Origin: Hyphomicrobiales bacterium
GTDB lineage: Bacteria; Pseudomonadota; Alphaproteobacteria; Rhodobacterales; Rhodobacteraceae
Length of the DNA stretch: 5,274 nucleotides
Assembly: GCA_003558415.1 (NCBI GenBank)
Contig: PWLT01000087.1
Span: forward strand, 1-5,274
Direction: 5' to 3'
Positions 1 to 5,274 of the stretch are shown here, piece by piece. Position 1 is the first letter of the stretch. Every line of letters starts with the position of its first letter. Below the pieces are notes generated by a model, which worked only from the letters and a program-made list of their open reading frames with translations, was not told the origin of the DNA and searched no databases. Both the position numbers and the translations under genes were made by a program.

Positions 1-1072
1 AGTCCCGGGCCAGATCGCTTCCGTCCATGCGCACGCGCTTGCCGTTCGATTCCATCTCCAGCTGCTGGAGATAGGCAGGCAGTCGCGCCAGCCGCTGATC
101 ATAGGGCAGCACCGCGCGCGTGGCGTGCCCGCAGATCTGGTTGTGCCAGACGCCGACCAGCGCCAGCATCGCCGGCATGTTGCCCACCAGCGGCGCGGCG
201 CGGAAATGCGCGTCCATCGCCGCGCCCCCGGCGAGGAATTCGCGGAATCGCTCGGGGCCGATGGCCAGCATCAGGCTCAGCCCGATCGGCCCCCAGATGG
301 AATAGCGCCCGCCGACCCAGTCGGCGAAGCCGAACACGCGCGCCTCGTCGATGCCGAAGCCGGCGGTGCGTTCGCTCGCGGATGAGAGCGCCACGAATTG
401 CGCCGCCGGTTCTGCCACCGCGCGCGCCATCCAGCCGCGCACCGTTTCGGCATTGGTCATCGTCTCGATGGTGGTGAAGGTCTTGGAGGCGACGATGACC
501 AAGGTCGTCCCAGGGTCGAGCCCCGCGAGCGTGTCATGCACATGCGCCCCGTCCACATTCGAGACGAAATGACAGCGCGGCCCGTCGTGATAAGGGGCGA
601 GCGCCTGAACCGCCATCGCCGGGCCCAGATCGGAGCCGCCGATGCCGATATTGATGACATCGGTGATCCGCCCGCCCGCGCCGGTGAAGTTCCCGCCGCG
701 CACGGCACGCGCGAAATCCTCCATGCGTGCGAGGCTCGCGCGGATACCGGCCGCGACATCCTCGCCGTCAACCGTCACCGCGCTGTCGGGGTTGCGCAGC
801 GCGGTGTGCAGCACGGCACGGCCTTCGGTTTCATTGATGCGCCGGCCCGCGAACATCGCCTCACGCGCGCCCTCGACATCGGCGCGCTGGGCAAGTTCCA
901 GCAACGCCTCGCGCACGCGCTCGTCGATGCAGGTCTTGGAGTAGTCCAGCAGCATCTCTCCCGCCTGAACCGAGAATTCGGCGGCGCGATCGCCCTGCGC
1001 GAAGAGATCGGGGATCGCCATATCGCGCAGACGGTCGCGATGGGCGGAGAGATCGTCCCAGATATCGGCCAT
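1..1072 (-). CDS. pgi: Glucose-6-phosphate isomerase (3' end beyond window)
   Basis: Cytoplasmic enzyme that interconverts glucose-6-phosphate and fructose-6-phosphate. In an Entner-Doudoroff organism it also recycles fructose-6-phosphate into the Zwf reaction. The first 357 codons are visible, about two thirds of the usual 530-550 residues. Seen in order: NETEGRAVLH (residues 80-89), the glycine-rich sugar-binding motif GIGGSDLGP (143-151), the phosphate-binding loop SKTFTTIET (196-204), the family signature around DWVGGRYSIWGPIG (251-264) with its conserved Arg256, and MESNGKRV just before the window edge. The catalytic Glu, His and Lys of the C-terminal half lie outside. The ATG at 1072 is 12 bp after the pgl stop and gives a normal N-terminus (MADIWDDL). 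Its Shine-Dalgarno is poor (a G-run in place of GGAG), so translation may depend on coupling to pgl. It is last of the three visible operon genes; others may follow. The family assignment is secure. Confidence 0.97.
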   Translation of the reverse strand, partial: MADIWDDLSAHRDRLRDMAIPDLFAQGDRAAEFSVQAGEMLLDYSKTCIDERVREALLELAQRADVEGAREAMFAGRRINETEGRAVLHTALRNPDSAVTVDGEDVAAGIRASLARMEDFARAVRGGNFTGAGGRITDVINIGIGGSDLGPAMAVQALAPYHDGPRCHFVSNVDGAHVHDTLAGLDPGTTLVIVASKTFTTIETMTNAETVRGWMARAVAEPAAQFVALSSASERTAGFGIDEARVFGFADWVGGRYSIWGPIGLSLMLAIGPERFREFLAGGAAMDAHFRAAPLVGNMPAMLALVGVWHNQICGHATRAVLPYDQRLARLPAYLQQLEMESNGKRVRMDGSDLARD

Positions 1073-1084
1073 GGCCGCCCCCGT

Positions 1085-1756
1085 CTATTCGGCCCAGTGC
1101 ACGGTCGCCTCGTCGAGCACGACCCGGATCGGGGCCTCGACGGGCTTGAGGCTCGCGGCCCGCTCCAGCGCCTCGCGCTTGGCGGCTCCGGTGATCAGCA
1201 CATGGGTATCCATCGCGCCGCGCAGCACCGGCGCGGTCAGGGTGATGCGGGGCTCGGAGACACCCTCGGCGCGCAGGGCCATGAGCGGCGGCGCATCGTC
1301 GGAGAGCGCATCCTCCAGCCGGTCGGCCCCGGGTAGCAGTGAGGCGGTGTGCATGTCCTCGCCCATTCCCAGCAGGAGCAGCGTCAGCGGCAGATGCGGC
1401 TCCAGAGCCTGCGTGAGCCCCGGCAGCGCCGCCTCGGGCGTCGCATCGTCGGTGAGCATGGGAACGAACTGCGCCGCGGCGGCCTTTCCCGTGAGCAGAT
1501 GCTCGCGCACCAGACGGGTGTTGGCGCGCGGCGAGTCCGCGTCCACCCAACGCTCGTCATTGAGGATGATCGTCACCCGCGACCAGTCGAGATCGATCTG
1601 ACACAGCGTGTCGAAGGCGGGGCCGGGCGTGGTGCCGCCGGGGACCGAAAAGCTTACCCGCTCATTGCGCCGCAAGAATGCGGCAAGCTGGCCGGCCAGC
1701 TTGTCGGCAAGCGACAGCATCATCATTTCCCGATCCGGGTATTCGATGAGATTCAT
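1085..1756 (-). CDS. pgl: 6-phosphogluconolactonase (DevB/SOL type)
   Basis: Hydrolyses 6-phosphoglucono-delta-lactone, the product of Zwf, to 6-phosphogluconate in the cytoplasm. The protein has 223 residues, slightly short for a family of about 225-260 but complete. Motifs seen: SVPGGTTP (37-44), which binds phosphate; NDERWV (66-71) followed by SPRANTRLVREHLL (75-88); GMGEDMHTASLLPGA (130-144), holding the family's proposed catalytic histidine (His136); and the C-terminal PIRVVL...VHWAE. The usual GMGxDGHTAS has Met instead of Gly before the histidine; as far as I recall this is common in Rhodobacterales homologues and is not damage. The ATG is in an ATGA overlap with the zwf stop, with a good GGAG (1765-1768) 8 nt upstream inside the zwf 3' end. 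This indicates translational coupling and a fixed enzyme ratio. It is the sugar-lactonase partner expected beside zwf. Confidence 0.96.
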   Translation of the reverse strand: MNLIEYPDREMMMLSLADKLAGQLAAFLRRNERVSFSVPGGTTPGPAFDTLCQIDLDWSRVTIILNDERWVDADSPRANTRLVREHLLTGKAAAAQFVPMLTDDATPEAALPGLTQALEPHLPLTLLLLGMGEDMHTASLLPGADRLEDALSDDAPPLMALRAEGVSEPRITLTAPVLRGAMDTHVLITGAAKREALERAASLKPVEAPIRVVLDEATVHWAE

Positions 1757-3207
1757 GGGCTTATCTCCCGCCAGCGCCGCCCGTCACGGTGCATCAGCAT
1801 CAGTGCGTCTTCCGGCCCGGAGCTGCCGGCATCATAGGGCTCGGGGCGGTCCTCGCGTGCCTGCCACTCGGCGACGACCGGGTCGGTCCAGGCCCAGGCG
1901 GCCTCGACCTCGTCACCGCGCATGAACAATGTCTGGTTGCCGCGGATCACGTCCATGATCAACCGCTCATAGGCATCGGGGATGTCGGCGCCATGTTCGC
2001 CCAGCGCCTCGGCGAAGGACATATCCAGCGGCACATCCTTGAGCCGCATCCCCCCCGGCCCCGGCTCCTTGATCATCACGCGCAGCTTCATCCCCTCATT
2101 GGGTTGCAGGCGGATGACCAGAACGTTCTCCTTCCAGCCCTCACCCTCGCCGAAGATCGAATGGGGCGGCTCGCGGAAGGTCACGGCGATCTCGGAGGCG
2201 CGCGCGCGCAGCCGCTTGCCGGTGCGCAGATAGAAGGGCGTGCCCTTCCAGCGCCAGTTGGCGACATGCACGCGCAGCGCGATGAAGCTTTCGGTAAGGC
2301 TGTCGTCATTTCCGACATCCTCGGCATAACTCGCGCAGCCATTGCCCGCGCGATACTGCCCGCGCACGATGTCGCGCGGCTCCACGGGGTCGAGCGCGCG
2401 GATGACCTTGAGCTTCTCGTCGCGCACCGCGTCGGGCTCGAAGCGGAAGGGCGGCTCCATCGCGATCAGGCACAGAAGCTGCATCAGATGGTTCTGCACC
2501 ATGTCGCGCATCGCGCCCGCCTCGTCATAATACGCCCCGCGCCCGGCCACGCCGACGGTCTCCGCCACCGTGATCTGGACGTGATCGACGTATTGCGCGT
2601 TCCACAGCGGCTCGAACAGGATATTGGCGAAACGCACGGCCATGAGGTTCTGCACCGTCTCCTTGCCGAGGTAATGGTCGATCCGATAGACCTGCCCCTC
2701 GCTGAAATGCTCCGCGAGCGTGGCGTTGAGCGCCCGCGCCGTCGCCAGATCATTGCCGAAGGGCTTTTCCACAACAACGCGGCAGTCACCATCGGCGATG
2801 TCATGGGCGTGAAGCCGCCGGGCCAGATCACCAAACAGCCCCGGCGCCACCGAGAAATAGAAAGCCCGCACCACGTCGGGACGGATCAGGGCGGCCAGTT
2901 CGGGCCACCCTTCACTCCCGTGGATATCGACCTTCACATATTCGAGCCGGTCGAGGAAATCGGAGATGCTGCGCGCGTCGCGCCGATCCTGGGGGACGAA
3001 TTCCTCAACCGCCTCTGCGGCAAATTGGCGAAAGGCGCCGCGGTCGATCTCGCTGCGCGCAGCCGCGATGATTCGCGCCTCGGGCGGCATTTGTCCGTCA
3101 CGAAAGCGCCGGTAGAGGCCCGGCACGATCTTGCGCCGCGCAAGATCCCCGGTGCCGCCGAAGATCACCAGATCGAACGGATCGACGGGAATGACGCGTG
3201 CAACCAT
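1753..3207 (-). CDS. zwf: Glucose-6-phosphate 1-dehydrogenase
   Basis: Oxidises glucose-6-phosphate with NAD(P)+ to 6-phosphogluconolactone, the committed step into the Entner-Doudoroff and oxidative pentose phosphate pathways. The 484-residue protein is full length. Seen in order: the Rossmann nucleotide-binding motif [11 protein letters not shown] (16-26), EKPFG (147-151), the active-site signature RIDHYLGKE (175-183), and DMVQNHLMQ (235-243). Asp177, His178, Lys182 and His240 match the well-known active-site residues of the Leuconostoc mesenteroides enzyme. Arg47-His type cofactor preference cannot be judged here. I chose the ATG at 3207 because AAGAGG (3213-3218) lies 5 nt upstream and the N-terminus fits the family. 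An in-frame ATG at 3279 would add 24 Arg/Cys-rich residues, has no ribosome binding site, and sits against the operator palindrome. First gene of the operon. Confidence 0.98.
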   Translation of the reverse strand: MVARVIPVDPFDLVIFGGTGDLARRKIVPGLYRRFRDGQMPPEARIIAAARSEIDRGAFRQFAAEAVEEFVPQDRRDARSISDFLDRLEYVKVDIHGSEGWPELAALIRPDVVRAFYFSVAPGLFGDLARRLHAHDIADGDCRVVVEKPFGNDLATARALNATLAEHFSEGQVYRIDHYLGKETVQNLMAVRFANILFEPLWNAQYVDHVQITVAETVGVAGRGAYYDEAGAMRDMVQNHLMQLLCLIAMEPPFRFEPDAVRDEKLKVIRALDPVEPRDIVRGQYRAGNGCASYAEDVGNDDSLTESFIALRVHVANWRWKGTPFYLRTGKRLRARASEIAVTFREPPHSIFGEGEGWKENVLVIRLQPNEGMKLRVMIKEPGPGGMRLKDVPLDMSFAEALGEHGADIPDAYERLIMDVIRGNQTLFMRGDEVEAAWAWTDPVVAEWQAREDRPEPYDAGSSGPEDALMLMHRDGRRWREISP

Positions 3208-3249
3208 GCATCCCTCTTCACATTTTTTCGCCCCGGTCTTGCAAGGCTG

Positions 3250-3264
3250 CGGCGCGCGGCGCCG
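3250..3264 (-). other. Leader hairpin of zwf
   Basis: A perfect inverted repeat, CGGCGC-gcg-GCGCCG, forms a 6-bp all-GC stem with a 3-nt loop. It lies between the palindromic operator and the zwf ribosome binding site. In the zwf transcript it would be a compact 5' leader hairpin. No U-tract follows, so it is not an intrinsic terminator. In DNA this GC-rich, short inverted repeats occur often by chance, and a role such as mRNA protection is only a guess. Confidence 0.35.
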
Positions 3265-3280
3265 GGAATGGTGGGGCATT

Positions 3281-3292
3281 GTTAGCGCTAAC
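3281..3292. promoter_or_regulatory. LacI-family-type operator before zwf
   Basis: GTTAGCGCTAAC is a perfect 12-bp palindrome (TGTTAGCGCTAACG with flanks). It has the central CG step and dyad typical of LacI-family operators. It sits 73 bp upstream of the zwf ATG and, if the promoter at 3322-3349 is right, about 28 bp downstream of the transcription start, a position suited to repression by blocking. From memory, CceR, a LacI-family regulator of R. sphaeroides that responds to 6-phosphogluconate and represses Entner-Doudoroff genes, uses a similar palindrome. The regulator itself is not in this window, so its identity is inference. Confidence 0.7.
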
Positions 3293-3321
3293 GAAGTGCG
3301 TTTACCCGCTGTGCCCGGCGA

Positions 3322-3349
3322 AGTCTAGCAGGGTCTGGCGGTCTCACAA
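3322..3349 (-). promoter_or_regulatory. Candidate sigma-70 promoter of zwf-pgl-pgi
   Basis: On the minus strand, TTGTGA (3349-3344, 4 of 6 matches to the -35 consensus) is followed by a 16-bp spacer and TAGACT (3327-3322, 4 of 6 matches to the -10). The predicted start is near 3315, which gives a leader of about 108 nt containing the palindrome. The match is moderate and unsupported by mapping. It is the best promoter-like pair I see between the mgtE hairpin and zwf. Confidence 0.45.
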
Positions 3350-3413
3350 CAGCGCTGCCCGCGCAGACGGTGGGGCGACGGCCCTGATACAGCGATCGTG
3401 GTCATGGGGGTGT

Positions 3414-3446
3414 GGGCGACACCGCGAATTCAACGCTGTGTCGCCC
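3414..3446 (-). terminator. Hairpin after mgtE, probable terminator
   Basis: GGGCGACAC (3414-3422) pairs perfectly with GTGTCGCCC (3438-3446). Beyond one mismatch, an inner GCG/CGC pair extends the stem around a 7-nt loop. It begins 6 bp after the mgtE stop codon and precedes the zwf promoter, which is where a terminator is expected. No T-run follows on the minus strand (ACACCCCC comes next). It may therefore act as a U-less terminator, a 3' end stabiliser, or a boundary for Rho-dependent termination. Confidence 0.55.
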
Positions 3447-3452
3447 GCTGCT

Positions 3453-4814
3453 TCAGCCGACTGCGGGAACGTTCAGCAGCCATGTCGCCATGCCGAAATA
3501 GATCAGCACGCCCGCGATATCGGCCAGCGATGTGACCAGTGGCGCCGACGCGGCCGCGGGGTCGAGGCTGAACCGGCTCAGGATGAAGGGCAGCGACATG
3601 CCGATAAGGCTGCCCACCATGACGATGAGGACCATCGTGAACGACACCACCATCGCGATCTCGGGGCCGCCGCGCCACAGCCCGATGCCCCAGACCGCCA
3701 GCGCCATCGTCAGGCCCAGCGCGCCAGCAACGAACACTTCGCGCATGAGTGAGCGCCACCAGTCGCCCAGCCGCACATCCCCCTTGGCGAGCGCGCGCAC
3801 CATCAGCGTGGCCGACTGCGCCCCCGCATTGCCGCCCGAGTCCACCAGCAGTGGCAGGAAGAAGACCAGTGCCACATAGGCCGCGATCATATCCTCGAAA
3901 TAGGCGATGCCGGCCCCCGAGAAGAGGTTGCCGAAGACCAGCAGGACCAGCCAGAACACACGTTTCTGATAGAGCAGCTTGAAGGACGCATCGCGGATCG
4001 ACTCGGTGATTTCCATCACACCGCCGGTCTTGCGGAAGCTGATATTGGCCTCCTCCTCGGCGACATCCATCGCGTCGTCATAGGTCACGATCCCGGCGAG
4101 CTTGTCGCCGCCATTGACCACCGGCAGCGCCAGAAGGTCGTAACGCGCGATCATCGCAACGGCCTGCTCGCGCGGCGCATCGGCGCGGATGAACGGAGGA
4201 TCGCGGCGCATGATCCGCTCGACCCGCGTGCCCGGGGTTGCGACGATCATGTCGCGCAGGCTCACCGTGCCCACGAGCTTGCGATCCTCGTCAACGACAT
4301 AGGAGTGATAGATGGTCTCGGAATCGGGCGCCACGTCGCGTAGATGCTGCAATGCCTGGCTGACGGTCAGCTCGGGCGGGATGGTGGCGTAGTCGGAGGT
4401 CATGACCGCGCCCACCGTGTCCTCGTCATAAGAGGACAGGCGCCGCAGGTCCTCGCGCTCGGCCTGGGCGAGGCCGGGCAGGAGCACATGCTGCTGTTCC
4501 TCGGACAACTCCGCAAACAGGTCGGCGCGCTCATCGTGGGGCATGGCCTCGAAGATGCGCGCCAGATCGCGCCGGCTCAGCGATTCGGCCATCTCGACCT
4601 GGGTGTCGTGGTCGAAATACCCGAACAGGGTCGCCTGCCGCTCGCGCGGGAGCGCCAGCAGGGCCTTCGCGGCCTTCTCAGGGCCCAGCTCGTCCAGCAC
4701 CGGCGCGATATCGGCCGCATGTTCGTGCTCCAGCGCGGCGCGGAGCGCCTCGTGGTCATCGTTTTCGATAAGGCGCGCGATCTCGGGCGCGGTGATGTCG
4801 AGGATTTCGGTCAT
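3453..4814 (-). CDS. mgtE: Magnesium transporter MgtE
   Basis: Inner-membrane Mg2+-selective channel/transporter, a homodimer whose cytoplasmic domains close the pore when internal Mg2+ is high. The protein has 453 residues, close to the 450 of the Thermus thermophilus protein. Layout: acidic alpha-helical MgtE N domain (about 30-130), two CBS domains (about 133-190 and 197-255), a connecting plug helix (about 256-284), then five hydrophobic segments (about 286-305, 311-325, 358-380, 386-411, 424-447). Hallmarks are DSGGNAGAQS (325-334) and PLVTSLADIAG (425-435), whose Asp432 corresponds to the conserved pore aspartate. The ATG at 4814 is preferred because GGAG (4824-4827) lies 9 nt upstream. 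A GTG at 4847 would add 11 residues, without a clear GGAG at a good distance. It appears to be a single-gene transcript, divergent from the metal-efflux gene at 5152, with hairpins in its leader. Confidence 0.96.
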   Translation of the reverse strand: MTEILDITAPEIARLIENDDHEALRAALEHEHAADIAPVLDELGPEKAAKALLALPRERQATLFGYFDHDTQVEMAESLSRRDLARIFEAMPHDERADLFAELSEEQQHVLLPGLAQAEREDLRRLSSYDEDTVGAVMTSDYATIPPELTVSQALQHLRDVAPDSETIYHSYVVDEDRKLVGTVSLRDMIVATPGTRVERIMRRDPPFIRADAPREQAVAMIARYDLLALPVVNGGDKLAGIVTYDDAMDVAEEEANISFRKTGGVMEITESIRDASFKLLYQKRVFWLVLLVFGNLFSGAGIAYFEDMIAAYVALVFFLPLLVDSGGNAGAQSATLMVRALAKGDVRLGDWWRSLMREVFVAGALGLTMALAVWGIGLWRGGPEIAMVVSFTMVLIVMVGSLIGMSLPFILSRFSLDPAAASAPLVTSLADIAGVLIYFGMATWLLNVPAVG

Positions 4815-4819
4815 GATGC

Positions 4820-4853
4820 GGGGCTCCGGGGTATGCAGGGGGCTCACGGCCCC
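4820..4853 (-). promoter_or_regulatory. mgtE ribosome binding region with repeated GAGCCCC
   Basis: In the mgtE leader the heptamer GAGCCCC occurs twice: at 4845-4839 and at 4826-4820, where it overlaps the Shine-Dalgarno GGAG (4827-4824). Upstream lies GGGGC (4853-4849). It can pair with the first GCCCC in a 5-bp, 5-nt-loop hairpin, leaving the Shine-Dalgarno free, or with the second GCCCC, which would constrain it. The pairings are visible in the sequence. A switching function is a hypothesis, since stems this GC-rich and short can arise by chance. Confidence 0.3.
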
Positions 4854-4990
4854 GCCCCGCCCGCATGCAGGTCAGGCCCGGCTCGGCCGCTCGCCCCGAA
4901 TGGTTGATCGACGAACCCAGGCCACGCGACGACTGAAGCGGCACGCGACCCGGCTGCGACTTCGCTCGTCCAATTCGGCCTCCTGTCCTT

Positions 4991-5014
4991 GGGGGCCGCA
5001 GCGTGCAGGCCCCT
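4991..5014 (-). other. GC-rich hairpin upstream of mgtE
   Basis: GGGGCC (4992-4997) pairs with GGCCCC (5008-5013), and the stem continues as GCA/TGC past a single bulged base (5007) to a GCG triloop: 9 bp in all. In the minus-strand mgtE leader it would be a stable stem-loop without a following U-run. Read on the plus strand it is followed by TTT, so it could weakly resemble a terminator for leftover plus-strand transcription, but no plus-strand gene ends here. It does not match any riboswitch class I can recognise from sequence. Confidence 0.4.
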
Positions 5015-5089
5015 TTCAAACGGCGTTCAGGTAGCCCCCGGCTGCGCGGGGGTCAACCACTGGGCGATCCCCCTGTGTCACCCAAGGCA

Positions 5090-5121
5090 TTGACGCGGAT
5101 GGCGGGCGGCGCCAATACACT
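5090..5121 (+). promoter_or_regulatory. Candidate promoter of the CDF transporter gene
   Basis: TTGACG (5090-5095) matches the -35 consensus at 5 of 6 positions. The -10 is less clear: AATACA (5114-5119) gives an 18-bp spacer, while TACACT (5116-5121) matches better but leaves 20 bp. Two overlapping short dyads cover it, CCAA-tacac-TTGG (5112-5124) and ATAC-acttg-GTAT (5115-5127), a possible operator. The ATG follows about 30 bp later. Only GAGAG-like purines lie before the start codon, so the ribosome binding site is weak. Confidence 0.4.
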
Positions 5122-5151
5122 TGGTATCGCCCCTGCGAGAGCGCCCCTGCC

Positions 5152-5274
5152 ATGAGCGAGAGCCCGAGCCAGCCCGACCCTGCGCAGGCTGCCGCCAAGC
5201 GGCGCGTCACATGGGCGGGGCTGGCGGTCAACCTGCCGCTCGCTATCGGCAAGATCGTCATCGGCGTGATCGGC
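5152..5274 (+). CDS. Probable cation diffusion facilitator transporter (N-terminus only)
   Basis: Only the first 41 codons are visible; the gene runs off the right edge. A short polar, proline-rich N-terminus (1-15) and basic KRR (16-18) lead into the start of a membrane segment, with VTWAGLAVNLPLAIGKIVIG (19-38). The pattern of Asn27 in the first helix followed by Lys34 and Gly residues is that of the first transmembrane helix in CDF proteins (FieF/ZitB-like proton antiporters exporting Zn2+, Fe2+, Mn2+ or Cd2+). The metal-binding HxxxD/DxxxD residues that would settle the family and the substrate are beyond the window. Divergent placement beside mgtE fits a metal-homeostasis pair. With so little sequence, another multi-helix membrane protein cannot be fully excluded. 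Confidence 0.72.
   Translation, partial: MSESPSQPDPAQAAAKRRVTWAGLAVNLPLAIGKIVIGVIG

Larger units (their letters stand above)
4815..5151. other. Divergent intergenic region, mgtE / CDF gene
   Basis: This 337-bp stretch has no supportable gene. The open frames on either strand have no good ribosome binding site or recognisable motif and run into mgtE or the CDF gene as shadows. It should hold both promoters. For mgtE the only candidate I see is weak: TTGACC (5056-5051), a 17-bp spacer holding the CCCCCG/CGGGGG inverted repeat (5035-5052), then TACCTG (5033-5028). That would give a leader of about 200 nt. An 8-bp direct repeat CACGCGAC occurs at 4923-4930 and 4942-4949, with starts 19 bp apart and no known meaning. 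Confidence 0.6.

Noticed and set aside
398..1336. A 312-codon open frame on the plus strand opposite pgi and pgl
   Set aside because: Same antisense artefact of high-GC codon usage; it spans two well-supported genes and has no family motif.
3218..3223. A start-stop pair ATGTGA just before the zwf ribosome binding site
   Set aside because: It has no ribosome binding site of its own, and a six-base match is expected by chance.
3208..3279. An upstream in-frame start for zwf at 3279
   Set aside because: The added 24 residues are unlike G6PD N-termini, no ribosome binding site precedes the ATG, and the start would abut the operator; AAGAGG before the ATG at 3207 is convincing.
1789..3285. A 498-codon open frame on the plus strand opposite nearly all of zwf
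   Set aside because: It is rich in His, Arg, Ala and Gly as expected from the complement of a GC-rich gene, shows no recognisable domain, and lies exactly opposite a full, motif-complete zwf.
4815..4847. A GTG start for mgtE at 4847
   Set aside because: The ATG at 4814 has a properly spaced GGAG and gives the usual MgtE length; the extra 11 residues add nothing recognisable.
4838..5052. A known Mg2+ riboswitch (M-box) before mgtE
   Set aside because: Hairpins are present, but I cannot see the conserved M-box core, and that class is known mainly from Firmicutes; calling it would be unsupported.
4756..5261. Small minus-strand open frames (87 and 81 codons) in the mgtE/CDF intergenic region
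   Set aside because: One runs into mgtE in another frame and the other lies opposite the CDF start; both lack domains, convincing starts and conserved features.
1..5274. Mobile element, CRISPR, phage or defence system
   Set aside because: No transposase, integrase, regularly spaced repeats or defence protein motifs were seen; all supported genes are housekeeping metabolism or metal transport with uniform base composition.

Overview
The window looks like ordinary chromosomal DNA from a GC-rich alphaproteobacterium. The gene order zwf-pgl-pgi and the protein sequence style fit best with the Rhodobacterales (Rhodobacter/Paracoccus-like). That placement is inferred from gene order, base composition and motifs, because no 16S or other marker is present. 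I see no insertion sequence, phage gene, tRNA, rRNA, CRISPR array or clear sign of horizontal transfer.

Layout from left to right: (1) 1-3207, minus strand, a compact sugar-phosphate operon read right to left: zwf (glucose-6-phosphate dehydrogenase), pgl (6-phosphogluconolactonase) and pgi (glucose-6-phosphate isomerase, cut off by the left edge). zwf and pgl overlap by ATGA, and pgl and pgi are 12 bp apart. (2) 3208-3452, the zwf control region. It has a candidate sigma-70 promoter (3322-3349), a perfect 12-bp palindrome GTTAGCGCTAAC (3281-3292) that looks like a LacI-family operator, a leader hairpin (3250-3264), and a strong hairpin at 3414-3446 that probably ends the mgtE transcript. (3) 3453-4814, minus strand, mgtE, a complete CBS-domain-gated Mg2+ channel/transporter. 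(4) 4815-5151, a 337-bp gene-free divergent region with GC-rich inverted repeats in the mgtE leader and a candidate promoter for the rightward gene. (5) 5152-5274, plus strand, the first 41 codons of a probable cation diffusion facilitator (CDF) metal transporter, cut off by the right edge.

How the genes work together: Pgi brings fructose-6-phosphate to glucose-6-phosphate, Zwf oxidises this to 6-phosphogluconolactone, and Pgl hydrolyses that to 6-phosphogluconate. This is the entry to the Entner-Doudoroff and oxidative pentose phosphate routes. The palindrome in front of zwf suggests the operon is controlled by a LacI-type central-carbon regulator; CceR of Rhodobacter sphaeroides is the leading candidate. 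The right half is a divergent pair of divalent-metal transporters (Mg2+ entry and probable metal efflux).

I found no convincing undescribed system. The most useful leads are the operator/promoter arrangement before zwf and the repeated GAGCCCC element that overlaps the mgtE ribosome binding site.
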